A stretch of 64,000 bases of DNA from positions 992,001-1,056,000 of the forward strand of contig NZ_JANHLD010000001.1 of the NCBI RefSeq assembly GCF_028682455.1. The letters run 5' to 3'. The notes under the pieces were generated by a model. It did not search any database, had not been told where the DNA came from, and saw only the letters and a program-made list of their open reading frames with translations. How positions within the stretch are numbered: the stretch's first letter is position 1; every line of letters begins with the position of its first letter. Positions 16,505-25,438 of this stretch are shown here, in pieces. Position numbers and translations under genes: made by a program. The DNA comes from Pseudomonas putida. Lineage in GTDB: Bacteria > Pseudomonadota > Gammaproteobacteria > Pseudomonadales > Pseudomonadaceae.

Positions 16505-17253
16505 ATCCTGCCTTTACCTCTGAACTCAACGCCGGGATCGCAGAACTTGTGATCGCCAACCCGCCGGTCAACGCCCTCGACAGCCAGCAATGGCAGGGCC
16601 TGGCCGAACACATCGAAGCCCTGGGCGCCAATCCCGAGGTGCGGGTGATCGTTATTCGTGCCGAGGGCCGGGGCTTTTGCGCCGGTGTCGACATCAAGGA
16701 ACTCGACGCCCACCCCGAGCGCATCGTCGCGGTCAATGCCGGCAACTACGCCACCTTCAAGGCCGTGCACCGCAGCCCCGTGCCAGTGATCGTGGCCGTG
16801 CACGGCTACGTGCTCGGCGGCGGCATCGGCATCACCGGTGCCGCCGACATCGTGGTGGCCGCCGAGTGCGCAAGCTTTGCCCTGCCGGAAGTCGACCGTG
16901 GCGCCATGGGCGGCGGCGCCCACCTGCAGCGCCTGTTCGGGGTGCAGAAGGTGCGCTACCTGTTCTTTACCGGCGACAGCATCGGGGCCCGCGAGGCCAG
17001 CCAGCACGGCTTCATCGAGCGCGTGGTGCCGCGCGAGCAACTGCGCGAAACCGCCCTGGAGATTGCCGGGCGTATCGCCAGCAAGAGCCCGCACATGATC
17101 CGCATCGCCAAGGAGGCGCTCAACGGTATCGAAGACGGCAACCTGGAAGACAAATACCGCTGGGAGCAAGGCTTCACCCTGCAGGCCTACAACAGCCCGG
17201 ACTCGGCCCAGACGCGCCGGGCCTTCGTCGAAAAACGCGACGCGAAGTTCTGA
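16501..17253 (+). CDS. echA20: EchA20-like ring-opening hydrolase (crotonase fold)
   Basis: This 250-aa crotonase-fold protein carries the motifs RAEGRGFCAGVDIKE, HGYVLGGGIGITG and LPEVDRGAMGGGAH, and the C-terminal YRWEQGFTLQ segment. These agree with the Mycobacterium EchA20 sequence as I remember it (RAEGRGF-AGVDIKE, LPEVERGAL, EQGFT). EchA20 hydrolyses the keto ring D of the HIEC-CoA intermediate. The GTG start at 16501 overlaps the upstream stop (GTGA). Confidence 0.8.
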   Translation: MNPAFTSELNAGIAELVIANPPVNALDSQQWQGLAEHIEALGANPEVRVIVIRAEGRGFCAGVDIKELDAHPERIVAVNAGNYATFKAVHRSPVPVIVAVHGYVLGGGIGITGAADIVVAAECASFALPEVDRGAMGGGAHLQRLFGVQKVRYLFFTGDSIGAREASQHGFIERVVPREQLRETALEIAGRIASKSPHMIRIAKEALNGIEDGNLEDKYRWEQGFTLQAYNSPDSAQTRRAFVEKRDAKF

Positions 17254-17262
17254 GGGAACGCC

Positions 17263-18426
17263 ATGGAGCTTACCTATACGCCTGAACAGATCGCCTTTCG
17301 CGCCGAAGTGCGCGCCTGGCTCAAACACAACCTGCCGGCCGAACCGCTGGCCAGCTACGACACCCGCGAGGGCTTCGAGCAGCACCGCGCCTGGGAAGCC
17401 AAGCTGTTCGACAGCCGCCTGTCGATGGTGATGTGGCCGGCCGAGCTCGGCGGTCGCGGTTGCGGCCTGATCGAATGGCTGATTTTCGAAGAGGAGTACT
17501 ACGGCGCTGGTGCGCCGATGCGGGTCAACCAGAATGGCCAGTTGCTGCTCGGCCCGACCCTGATGGAGTTCGGTACCGAGCAGCAGAAAAAGCACTTTCT
17601 GCCACGCATGGCGGCCAGCACCGACATGTGGGCCCAGGGCTGGTCGGAACCCAATGCCGGCTCCGACATGGCGGCGATCACCAGCAAGGCGTTGCTCGAC
17701 GGCGACCACTACGTGCTGAACGGCCAGAAGACCTGGTCGACCCGGGCGATCTACGCCGACTGGCTGTTCGGCCTGTTCCGCAGCGAACCGGGCTCCACTC
17801 GTCACCATGGCCTGTCGTTCCTGATGGTGCCGTTGAACGCCCCTGGGGTGAGCATCCGGCCGATCAAGGCCCTGAACGGCAAGGATGCCTTTGCCGAAGT
17901 GTTCTTCGACGATGTGCGGGTGCCGGTGGCCAATCGTATCGGCGCCCAGGGCGAAGGCTGGCACGTGGCAATGGCCACCGCCGGCTTCGAGCGCGGCCTG
18001 CTGCTGCGTTCGCCGGCGCGCTTCCAGTACACCGCACGCAAGCTGGTGGAACTGTACCTGGCCCACCAGGCCAGCGCCGACCGCGATCCTGGCCTGCGCG
18101 ACGCCGTGCAGGACTGCTGGATGACCGCCGAGGCCTATGCCCTGTCGGCCTACCACACGGTCGGGCGCCTGAGCCAGGGCGCGCAGATCGGCGCCGAGTC
18201 GAGCATCAACAAGATCATCTGGTCGGAGCTTGACCTGAAGATGCACGAAACCGCCATGCGCCTGCTCGGTGCCCGTGGCGAGCTGCTGGCCAGTGCCCCG
18301 GCCGCAGGCGATGCCGGTGGCTGGCTGGAGGGCTTCCTGTTCGCCCAGTCCGGGCCGATCTATGCCGGCACCAACGAAATCCAGCGCAACATCATTGCCG
18401 AGCGGATGCTCGGTTTGCCGAAGTAG
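17263..18426 (+). CDS. Acyl-CoA dehydrogenase (large subunit of a pair)
   Basis: This 387-aa acyl-CoA dehydrogenase shows EPNAGSDMAAITSKA, GQKTWSTRAIYADW and the closing YAGTNEIQRNIIAERMLG. It starts 9 bp after echA20 and is followed 9 bp later by a shorter dehydrogenase, so the pair is probably a heteromer. In this context it should desaturate a HIP-derived acyl-CoA (FadE30-33-like roles). I cannot say which one. Confidence 0.85.
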   Translation: MELTYTPEQIAFRAEVRAWLKHNLPAEPLASYDTREGFEQHRAWEAKLFDSRLSMVMWPAELGGRGCGLIEWLIFEEEYYGAGAPMRVNQNGQLLLGPTLMEFGTEQQKKHFLPRMAASTDMWAQGWSEPNAGSDMAAITSKALLDGDHYVLNGQKTWSTRAIYADWLFGLFRSEPGSTRHHGLSFLMVPLNAPGVSIRPIKALNGKDAFAEVFFDDVRVPVANRIGAQGEGWHVAMATAGFERGLLLRSPARFQYTARKLVELYLAHQASADRDPGLRDAVQDCWMTAEAYALSAYHTVGRLSQGAQIGAESSINKIIWSELDLKMHETAMRLLGARGELLASAPAAGDAGGWLEGFLFAQSGPIYAGTNEIQRNIIAERMLGLPK

Positions 18427-18435
18427 GAGCAGGCC

Positions 18436-19494
18436 ATGGACTTCACCTTTAGCGATGATCAGCTGACGTTCCGCGAGGCCATCAGCCGTTTTCTGATGAC
18501 CGAGGCGGCGCCGGAAATGCTCCGGGAAATCTGGGACACCGACGCCGGGCGCTCCCCGGACTTGCGCAACAAGATTGCCTCCCAGGGCCTGACCGCCTTG
18601 TCGGTGCCCGAGGCCGAAGGTGGCCTGGGCATGGACGATGTGGCGTGGGCGCTGATGACCCAGGAACTGGGCTACTACGCCATTCCCGACTCGCTGGCCG
18701 ATACCGCCTACGTGGCTGCCGGGTTGCTGGCCAGCCTGCCGGTCGATCACCCGGCCCGGGCCCGGCTGCTGCCGCGGATTGCCGAGGGCAGTGTGCGCCT
18801 GGCCATCGGCCATCCGATCAACCCGCTGGTCAGTGATGCGCAGCTGGCCGAAGTACTGATCCTCTGCGACGGCGACGCCATTCACGCAATACCCCGTGCC
18901 GAAGTGGACGTCGAGGCCAACCCCAGCATCGACGCCTCGCGGCGCCTGGGCCGGGTCAGCTGGCGCGCCAGCGCGGCGACCTTGCTGATCGACGGCGAGC
19001 AGGGCCATGCCTTGCAGGCACGCTTGCTCGACCGTGGTGCGTTGTCGGTGGCCGGGCAACTGCTGGGCCTGGCCCAGCGCATGCTGGACCTGTCGGTGGA
19101 CTATGTGGCCCAGCGCAAGCAGTTCGGCAAGCCGATCGGCAGCTTCCAGGCGGTCAAACACCACCTGGCCGATGTCGCCCGCCAGATCGAGCAGGCCAAG
19201 CCGGTGCTGTACCGCGCCGCCCATGGCCTGGCCCGGGGGGATGCCAGTGCCGGGCGCTGGGTGTCCCAGGCGCGCCTGGCCTGCTGCGAGGCCAGCTGGC
19301 TGGCCGCGCGCAAGGGCATCCAGGTGCACGGCGCCATGGGCTACACCTGGGAAGTCGACCTGCAGATGTTCATGAAGCGTGCCTGGTCGCTGGACGCGGC
19401 CTGGGGCGACCGTGGTTTTCATAAATCCCGCGTCGGCGACTACCTGTTCGCCGCCGGTGCCCGGCTGGGTCCGGGCCATACTTTCGAGGACTGA
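18436..19494 (+). CDS. Acyl-CoA dehydrogenase (small subunit of a pair)
   Basis: This is a 352-aa, shorter acyl-CoA dehydrogenase-like protein with AQRKQFGKPIGSFQAVKHH and the C-terminal HGAMGYTWEVDLQMFMKRA segment. The spacing to its partner (9 bp) and to the thiolase (3 bp) indicates tight co-translation. Small subunits of this type usually complete the FAD/substrate site of a heterotetramer. The N-terminus (MDFTFSDDQLTFREAISRF) is intact. Confidence 0.85.
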   Translation: MDFTFSDDQLTFREAISRFLMTEAAPEMLREIWDTDAGRSPDLRNKIASQGLTALSVPEAEGGLGMDDVAWALMTQELGYYAIPDSLADTAYVAAGLLASLPVDHPARARLLPRIAEGSVRLAIGHPINPLVSDAQLAEVLILCDGDAIHAIPRAEVDVEANPSIDASRRLGRVSWRASAATLLIDGEQGHALQARLLDRGALSVAGQLLGLAQRMLDLSVDYVAQRKQFGKPIGSFQAVKHHLADVARQIEQAKPVLYRAAHGLARGDASAGRWVSQARLACCEASWLAARKGIQVHGAMGYTWEVDLQMFMKRAWSLDAAWGDRGFHKSRVGDYLFAAGARLGPGHTFED

Positions 19495-19497
19495 TCC

Positions 19498-20649
19498 ATG
19501 CCCCAGGCTTATATCGTTGATGCCCTGCGCAGCCCGACCGGCAAGCGCAAGGGCGCGTTGTCGGAGGTTCACGCCATCGACCTGGGCGCCCACGTGCTCA
19601 AGGCGCTGGTGCAGCGCAACGCCATTCCCGCCGAAGACTACGACGATGTGATTTTCGGCTGCGTCGACACCATCGGCGCCCAGGCCGGCGACATTGCCCG
19701 TACCAGTTGGCTGGCCGCCGGCCTGCCGCTGTGCGTGCCGGGCACCACGGTGGACCGCCAGTGTGGCTCGTCCCAGCAGGCCGTGCATTTTGCCGCCCAG
19801 GCGGTGATGAGCGGCACCCAGGACGTGGTCGCCGTGGGCGGCGTGCAAACCATGACACGCATCCCGATCAGCTCGGCGATGCTGGCTGGCCAGCCGCTGG
19901 GTTTTCCCGACCCGTTCAGCGGCAGCGTTGGCTGGCGCAAGCGCTTTGGCGATCAGCCTGTGAACCAGTTCTATGCCGCCCAGCGCATTGCCGAACACTG
20001 GCAGCTGAGCCGCGAACAGATGGAGGCGTTCGCCCTGCAAAGCCACCAGCGGGCCCTGGCGGCCATCGAAAGTGGCCGTTTCGATCGCGAAATCGTGGCC
20101 TACGGCGAGCTGCGCCAGGATGAAACCCCACGCCAGACCAGCCTGGAAAAAATGGCCAGCCTGGAGCCGGTGGACCCGCAGTTTCCGCGGATTACGGCCG
20201 CCGTTTCCAGCCAGACCTGCGACGCCTCGGCGGCGCTGCTGGTGGTGTCGGAGGCGGCCCTCAAGCGCTACGACCTGACCCCACGGGCGCGTATCCATCA
20301 CCTCACGGTCATGGGCGACGACCCGATCTGGCACCTCACCGCGCCGATTGCCGCAACCCGCAAGGCCCTGCAAAAGGCCGGCTTGCGCATGGCCGATATC
20401 GACCGGGTGGAAATCAACGAGGCCTTTGCCTCGGTGGTGATGGCCTGGGCCAAGGAACTGGACTACGACCCGGCGCGCACCAACGTCAATGGCGGCGCCA
20501 TCGCCCTGGGTCATCCCTTGGGCGCCACCGGTGCGCGGCTGATGACCACGCTGCTCAACGAGCTTGAGTGCACGGGCGGCCGCTACGGCCTGCAGACCAT
20601 GTGCGAAGGCGGCGGCCAGGCCAACGTCACCATCATTGAACGTCTTTGA
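19498..20649 (+). CDS. fadA6: Thiolase, FadA6-like (HIP pathway)
   Basis: This 383-aa thiolase has the nucleophile Cys in TTVDRQCGSSQQAVHFAAQ, the His in GGAIALGHPLGATGARL and the second Cys in CEGGGQANV. The segment GCVDTIGAQAGDIARTSWLA and ISSAM are close to Mycobacterium FadA6 as I recall it. FadA6 is expected to cleave a 3-keto acyl-CoA from rings C/D of the steroid. It lies in the ipd operon between an acyl-CoA dehydrogenase and an SDR. Confidence 0.8.
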   Translation: MPQAYIVDALRSPTGKRKGALSEVHAIDLGAHVLKALVQRNAIPAEDYDDVIFGCVDTIGAQAGDIARTSWLAAGLPLCVPGTTVDRQCGSSQQAVHFAAQAVMSGTQDVVAVGGVQTMTRIPISSAMLAGQPLGFPDPFSGSVGWRKRFGDQPVNQFYAAQRIAEHWQLSREQMEAFALQSHQRALAAIESGRFDREIVAYGELRQDETPRQTSLEKMASLEPVDPQFPRITAAVSSQTCDASAALLVVSEAALKRYDLTPRARIHHLTVMGDDPIWHLTAPIAATRKALQKAGLRMADIDRVEINEAFASVVMAWAKELDYDPARTNVNGGAIALGHPLGATGARLMTTLLNELECTGGRYGLQTMCEGGGQANVTIIERL

Positions 20650-20665
20650 ATGTCAGGAGTGCCAC

Positions 20666-21544
20666 ATGGCAATGTGTAGCGGTCGTACCGTAATTATCAC
20701 CGGCGCAGGCGGCGGCTTGGGCCGCGCCTATGCCCTGGCGTTCGCCGCCGAGGGCGCGAATGTCGTGGTCAACGATATTCGCGATGAAGCGGCTCGCGAT
20801 GTGGTCGGGCAGATCCGGGCGGCCGGTGGCCAGGCCATCGCCAACAGCGATGACATCACCACCCTGGACTGTGCCCAGCGTATCGTCGATGCCGCGCTGG
20901 CGGCCTTCGGCGAGGTGCATGTGGTGGTCAACAATGCCGGGGTGCTGCGTGACCGATTGTTCCTGAGCTTGTCGGAAGATGACTGGGACACGGTGATGCG
21001 CGTGCATCTGAAGGGGCATTACTGCCTGGCCAATGTGCTGGCGCGGCGTTGGCGCGACCTGGCCAAGGCGGGTACCCCGGTGGCGGGGCGGATCATCAAC
21101 ACCAGTTCCGGGGCCGGCTTGCAGGGGTCGATCGGCCAGTCCAACTACTCCGCGGCCAAGGGCGGAATTGCCTCGCTGACCCTGGTGCAGGCGGCGGAGC
21201 TGGGGCGCTATGGAGTGACGGCCAACGCGCTGGCGCCGGCGGCGCGCACGGCGATGACCGAGGGCGCGATGCCGGAGCTGGTGAAGAAGCCGGAGGATGG
21301 CAGTTTCGATGCCTGGGCGCCGGAAAACGTGGCACCGTTGGTGGTGTGGCTGGGTAGCGAGCAGTCCGGGCATGTGACCGGACAGGTGTTCGAGAGCCAG
21401 GGTGGGCGGATTTCGCTGGGCGATGGTTGGCGCACCGGGGTTACCCGCGACAAGGGCGCTGCGTGGCGGGTGGAGGAGGTGGGGGTTGTTGTGGATGAGA
21501 TCCTTGCCCAGGCGCCGGGGGCGCAGAAGGTTTGGGGTAGCTGA
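20666..21544 (+). CDS. SDR family hydroxyacyl-CoA dehydrogenase (HSD17B4-like)
   Basis: This 292-aa SDR has GAGGGLGRAYALAF, NNAGVLRDRLFLS and S...YSAAKGG catalytic motifs. It carries a ~40-residue C-terminal extension past the usual SDR end, as in HSD17B4/peroxisomal MFE-type SDR domains. The ATG at 20666 is preceded by CAGGAG. It is the last gene of the hsaC operon before a repeat-bearing gap. It probably oxidises a steroid-derived 3-hydroxyacyl-CoA. Confidence 0.8.
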   Translation: MAMCSGRTVIITGAGGGLGRAYALAFAAEGANVVVNDIRDEAARDVVGQIRAAGGQAIANSDDITTLDCAQRIVDAALAAFGEVHVVVNNAGVLRDRLFLSLSEDDWDTVMRVHLKGHYCLANVLARRWRDLAKAGTPVAGRIINTSSGAGLQGSIGQSNYSAAKGGIASLTLVQAAELGRYGVTANALAPAARTAMTEGAMPELVKKPEDGSFDAWAPENVAPLVVWLGSEQSGHVTGQVFESQGGRISLGDGWRTGVTRDKGAAWRVEEVGVVVDEILAQAPGAQKVWGS

Positions 21545-21780
21545 TTGCTTTGGGTGGGGCGGGCAAAAAATTCTCGCCCCACCAGGGGCCCTACGCTGGT
21601 TAATGAGGCCGGTAGATCACTCAATTCGCTGCACTCTTGCTGGCCGCATCGCTGGCAAGCCAGCTCCCACAGCAAGCCAGCTCCCACAACAAGCCAGCCC
21701 ACAACAAGCCAACAGCCACAATCGCTGCGCTCTTGCGGGCCTGCGCCGAACCTGTGGAGGCTGGTCTTGCCAGCGATCCA
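21545..21780 (+). repeat. Degenerate copy of the long intergenic repeat with an internal tandem repeat
   Basis: GGGCAAAAAATTCTCGCCCC and the following CACCAGGGGCCCTACGCTG match the repeat family at 32.1-34.2 kb. At 21655-21718 a CAAGCCAGCTCCCACA-like unit repeats about four times with decay. No gene is supported here; the promoter of the next unit begins at its right edge. Confidence 0.7.
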
Positions 21781-21800
21781 TACCCCGTTTTGACGATGTT
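21781..21800 (+). promoter_or_regulatory. Steroid-cluster 20-bp box, copy 3
   Basis: TACCCCGTTTTGACGATGTT, 57 bp before the GTG start of the ipdF-like gene. It is a close match to the box shared by six units. Confidence 0.6.
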
Positions 21801-21857
21801 CCCTCCAGGCCAAGGCTTTATACCTGTTTGCCTAAAGAGCCCCTGGAGATTACCGCT

Positions 21858-22643
21858 GTGAAACAAGCTCCCCCCTATGTGCCCGGCCACCAGTTACTGG
21901 CCGGCAAGTCTGTGCTGATCACCGCCGCCGCCGGCGCCGGTATCGGTTTTGCCGCTGCCCGGCGCAGTGCCGAAGAGGGCTGCCGGGCGCTGATGATTTC
22001 AGATGTTCACCCACGCCGGCTGGAAGAAGCCGTGGAGCGGCTCAAGGCCCAAACCGGTCTGCAGGCGGTCTACGGCCAGTTGTGCGACGTAACGTGTGAA
22101 GAGCAGGTCCAGGCCCTGGTCACCAGCGCCGAAAGCGCCCTCGGTGGGGTCGATGTGTTGATCAACAACGCAGGCCTCGGCGGGCAGAAGCGCGTGGTCG
22201 AGATGACCGACCAGGAGTGGTCCAAGGTGCTCGACGTGACCCTCACCGGCACTATGCGCATGACCCGCGCGATGCTGGCGCGTATGCAACCCCGCGGTAC
22301 CGGGGTGATCGTCAACAACGCTTCGGTGCTCGGCTGGCGCGCGCAGAAGGAACAGGCCCACTACGCCGCGGCCAAGGCCGGGGTCATGGCACTGACCCGC
22401 TGCAGTGCCGTGGAAGCCGCCGAGTTCGGGGTGCGGATCAATGCCGTGTCGCCCTCGATCGCCCTGCATGACTTCCTCAAGAAAGCCTCCAGCGAAGAAC
22501 TGCTGGCCAGCCTCGCCGGGCGCGAGGCCTTTGGCCGCGCCGCCGAGGTATGGGAGGTGGCCAACGTGATGATGTTCCTGGCTAGCGACTACGCCTCCTA
22601 CATGGTCGGCGAAGTGCTGTCGGTCAGTTCCCAACAAGCCTGA
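21858..22643 (+). CDS. ipdF: IpdF-like SDR (hydroxy-HIC-CoA dehydrogenase)
   Basis: This 261-aa SDR has a TAAAGAGIGFAAARR cofactor loop (AAAGAGIG in place of the common GxxxGIG). The segment NNASVLGWRAQKEQAHYAAA, the KAGVMALTRCSAVEAAEFGV stretch and the AVSPSIA end match Mycobacterium IpdF as I recall it. IpdF oxidises a hydroxyl on the C/D-ring CoA intermediate. The GTG at 21858 is chosen because GGAG (21844) sits at the right distance and homology begins there. It heads an operon with maoC and a thiolase. Confidence 0.8.
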   Translation: MKQAPPYVPGHQLLAGKSVLITAAAGAGIGFAAARRSAEEGCRALMISDVHPRRLEEAVERLKAQTGLQAVYGQLCDVTCEEQVQALVTSAESALGGVDVLINNAGLGGQKRVVEMTDQEWSKVLDVTLTGTMRMTRAMLARMQPRGTGVIVNNASVLGWRAQKEQAHYAAAKAGVMALTRCSAVEAAEFGVRINAVSPSIALHDFLKKASSEELLASLAGREAFGRAAEVWEVANVMMFLASDYASYMVGEVLSVSSQQA

Positions 22644-22653
22644 GGACGCGCCG

Positions 22654-23124
22654 ATGACCCATGTATTCACCAGCGCCCAGGCGCTGCTCGATGCCCAGGG
22701 CATGGACCTGGGCTGCACCGACTGGCTGACCATCAGCCAGGAGCGGATCAACCTGTTCGCCGAAGCCACCGGCGATCACCAGTGGATTCACGTCGACCCC
22801 GAGCGCGCCGCCAGCGGCCCGTTTGGCGCCTGCATCGCCCACGGCTACCTGACCCAGGCCCTGGCCAATCTGTTTTTGCCGCAACTGATGCGCGTCGACA
22901 ACCTGGCCATGGGCGTGAACTACGGCTGCGACCGGGTGCGCTTTCCCGCGCCGGTGCCGGTGGGCTCGCGAGTACGCGGGCGCGCTGAAGTGCTGCGCGC
23001 CGAGGCCATCGGCACCGCCGTGCAGCAGGTGGTGCGCGTGAGCGTCGAGATCGAGGGCCAGGAGCGCCCGGGCTGTGTGGTCGACACCATCAGCCGCTAC
23101 ACCTTCAACCCTGTCAGCGAGTGA
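22654..23124 (+). CDS. MaoC-like enoyl-CoA hydratase
   Basis: This 156-aa single hot-dog protein has the R-hydratase motif [15 protein letters not shown] (catalytic Asp/His) and a following [14 protein letters not shown] segment. It would hydrate a trans-enoyl-CoA to the R-hydroxy form, which suits steroid side-chain degradation. It lies 10 bp after ipdF, and its stop overlaps a GTG of the next frame. It probably acts as a homodimer. Confidence 0.8.
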   Translation: MTHVFTSAQALLDAQGMDLGCTDWLTISQERINLFAEATGDHQWIHVDPERAASGPFGACIAHGYLTQALANLFLPQLMRVDNLAMGVNYGCDRVRFPAPVPVGSRVRGRAEVLRAEAIGTAVQQVVRVSVEIEGQERPGCVVDTISRYTFNPVSE

Positions 23125-23132
23125 ACCCGTCC

Positions 23133-24341
23133 ATGGACCAGCATGAAGTTGTTATCGTCGCCACCGCCCGTACGGCGCTGGCCAAATCCTTTCGCGGCTC
23201 GTTCAACGACACCGAGGCGCCGGTACTGGGCGGCCATGTAGTGCGCGCGGTGCTCGACCGCGCCGGAATCGAGGCCGATGCCGTCGAGGACGTGATCATG
23301 GGCGCCGCCGTGCAGCAGGGTACCCAGGGCTACAACATCGGTCGCCTGTGTGCCTACACCGCAGGGTTGCCCGACAGCGTGCCGGGCATGGCCCTGGACC
23401 GCATGTGCGCCTCGGGTCTGATGAGTATCGGCGTGGCCGCCAAGGGCATCATGGCCGGTGAGATGAACATCGCCATCGGCGGTGGCGTCGAGTCGCTGTC
23501 GCTGACCCAGACCAAGCACAAGAACAGCTACCGGGCCCGTTCCGAAGCGGTGCTGGAGGTGATGCCCAGCGCCTATATCCCGATGATCGAGACCGCCGAG
23601 ATTGTCTCGCGCCGCTACGCCATCAGCCGCGCCGCCCAGGATCAGTACAGCCTGCAGAGCCAGCAGCGCACGGCGGCGGCCCAGCAGGCCGGATTGTTCG
23701 ATGATGAGATCGTCGGGCTGACCGTCAACAAGCTGCTGCTGGACAAGGAAGGCAAACCCGCCGGGCATGAGTCGATCTGGGTCGACCGCGACGAGTGCAA
23801 CCGCCCCGGTACCCGGCTTGAAGACCTGACCGCGCTCAAGCCGGTGTGGAAAGACGGCCAGTGGGTCGAGCAGGGCGAATTCGTCACCGCCGGCAACGCC
23901 TCGCAGTTCTCCGACGGCGCTGCCGCCAGCCTGCTGATGAGCCGCGCCGAAGCCCGCCGCCGGGGCCTGGCGCCGCTGGGTATCTACCGCGGCATCGCCG
24001 TGGCCGGCTGCGCGCCGGAAGAAATGGGCATCGGCCCGGTACTGGCGGTGCCCAAGCTGCTCAAGCGCTTTGGCCTGAGCGTGGCTGACATCGGCCTGTG
24101 GGAAATCAACGAGGCATTTGCCTGCCAGGTGCTGCATTGCCGTGATGCCCTGGGCATCCCGGCGGAGCGTTTGAACGTCAATGGCGGGGCCATTGCCATC
24201 GGCCATCCATTCGGTATGTCGGGCGCGCGCATGGTCGGCCATGCCTTGCTCGAAGGGCGTCGTCGTGGCGCTCGCTATGTGGTGGTAGCCATGTGCATTG
24301 GCGGCGGGATGGGCGCCGCAGGGCTGTTCGAGCTGGACTGA
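23133..24341 (+). CDS. Acetyl-CoA acyltransferase (thiolase)
   Basis: This 402-aa thiolase has [11 protein letters not shown] (nucleophile Cys), [17 protein letters not shown] (His) and [10 protein letters not shown] (second Cys). It is a paralogue of the thiolase at 40117. The ATG at 23133 is preferred; a GTG at 23121 overlapping the maoC stop is the alternative. It is the last gene of the ipdF operon and likely releases acetyl- or propionyl-CoA from a steroid-derived chain. Confidence 0.85.
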   Translation: MDQHEVVIVATARTALAKSFRGSFNDTEAPVLGGHVVRAVLDRAGIEADAVEDVIMGAAVQQGTQGYNIGRLCAYTAGLPDSVPGMALDRMCASGLMSIGVAAKGIMAGEMNIAIGGGVESLSLTQTKHKNSYRARSEAVLEVMPSAYIPMIETAEIVSRRYAISRAAQDQYSLQSQQRTAAAQQAGLFDDEIVGLTVNKLLLDKEGKPAGHESIWVDRDECNRPGTRLEDLTALKPVWKDGQWVEQGEFVTAGNASQFSDGAAASLLMSRAEARRRGLAPLGIYRGIAVAGCAPEEMGIGPVLAVPKLLKRFGLSVADIGLWEINEAFACQVLHCRDALGIPAERLNVNGGAIAIGHPFGMSGARMVGHALLEGRRRGARYVVVAMCIGGGMGAAGLFELD

Positions 24342-24342
24342 C

Positions 24343-24362
24343 TAAGCCATTTGGACGATGTT
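24343..24362 (+). promoter_or_regulatory. Steroid-cluster 20-bp box, copy 4
   Basis: TAAGCCATTTGGACGATGTT, 94 bp before the YCF48-like gene, directly after the thiolase stop. Confidence 0.6.
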
Positions 24363-24456
24363 GGGTATGTGGGGCGAGCTGATGATCCTGTCAACAATAA
24401 CAACAGGATCGACGCCCCATGTGCCTCCCTTCACGACTCATTTCCCGGAGCCCGGT

Positions 24457-25431
24457 ATGCGCCAGCTGATCGGATACGCTGTCAGCGGCGTGATCCTGGC
24501 CGCCGTGGCTTTCGCTTTTGCCCCACGCAACCCGGCCCCGCTGGCCGCCACCCAGTTGCAGGTCGACCGGGTGCAGGTCAATGCCCTGTTGGTCAACGGC
24601 CCGCAGCTGTTGGCCGCGGGCGAGCGCGGTACCTTGCTCAGCAGCCTCGACAGTGGCCGCTCATGGCAGGCCGCGCGGGTCTCGGCCGAGCGTGAGGCGA
24701 CCCTGACCGGGCTGATCGCCTTGAGCCCCGAGGTGCTGGTGGCGGTCGGTCACGACGGTTGGATCCTGCGCTCGGCCGACAGCGGCAACAGCTGGCAGGA
24801 AAGCCGCTACGACGCCGAGCTCGGCGAGCCCTTGCTGGGCGTCTGGAGTGGCGACGGTCAGCAGGTGGTGGCCTACGGCAGCTATGGCAAGTACCTGGAG
24901 TCCAGCGATGCCGGCCAGCACTGGCAGGCGCGGGAGTTGCCAGGCGACGGCGCCCACTTCAACGGCATGGACGGCGACCGCCAGGGGCGACGCATGCTGG
25001 TGGGCGAGCAGGGCCTGGTGCTGCGCAGCGACGATGGCGGGGCGACCTGGCAGCAGCTGCCGGCGTTCTACAACGGTTCGCTGTTCGGCGTGGTCAGCCT
25101 CTCGGCCTCGCATTGGGTCGCCTATGGCATGCGCGGCCAGGTGTTTCGCAGCGAGGACTTCGGCGACAGCTGGCAGCATGTCGCGCTCGACAGTGCTCAG
25201 CCGATCTACGGCCATGCGCGCCTGCCGGGTGAAGCCGGGGTGGTATTGGTGGGCGCCGGCAGCCAGCTGGTGCACCTCGATGCCCAGGGGCGCCTGCTCG
25301 ACAGCACCCGGCGCAGTGGCCTGGGCACCCTGACCTCGGCAGTGGCCCTCAATGCCCGGCACCTGTTGGTGGCCGGTGAACGCGGTGTTTCCCAGGGACC
25401 GGACAGCGGCCTTGCCGCCCATGCACAGTGA
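24457..25431 (+). CDS. YCF48/BNR-repeat beta-propeller protein, exported
   Basis: This 324-aa protein has an N-terminal signal or anchor segment (LIGYAVSGVILAAVAFAF). It is followed by repeated blades with the SxDxGxxWQ pattern (SSLDSGRSWQAAR, SADSGNSWQES, SSDAGQHWQAR, SDDGGATWQQL, SEDFGDSWQHV). Such YCF48-like proteins often sit beside RND/MMPL transporters and DUF1329 genes in Pseudomonas. A periplasmic accessory to the adjacent transporter is inferred. The ATG at 24457 has GGAG at 24447. The frame is open upstream, but the extra residues do not look like a protein start. Confidence 0.75.
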   Translation: MRQLIGYAVSGVILAAVAFAFAPRNPAPLAATQLQVDRVQVNALLVNGPQLLAAGERGTLLSSLDSGRSWQAARVSAEREATLTGLIALSPEVLVAVGHDGWILRSADSGNSWQESRYDAELGEPLLGVWSGDGQQVVAYGSYGKYLESSDAGQHWQARELPGDGAHFNGMDGDRQGRRMLVGEQGLVLRSDDGGATWQQLPAFYNGSLFGVVSLSASHWVAYGMRGQVFRSEDFGDSWQHVALDSAQPIYGHARLPGEAGVVLVGAGSQLVHLDAQGRLLDSTRRSGLGTLTSAVALNARHLLVAGERGVSQGPDSGLAAHAQ

Positions 25432-25438
25432 GCTTCCC

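Noticed and set aside
16021..20514. Uninterrupted 1497-codon frame on the minus strand
   Set aside because: It lies antisense to five well-supported steroid genes, has histidine/glycine/arginine-rich low-complexity text and no domain; it is a GC-rich shadow.
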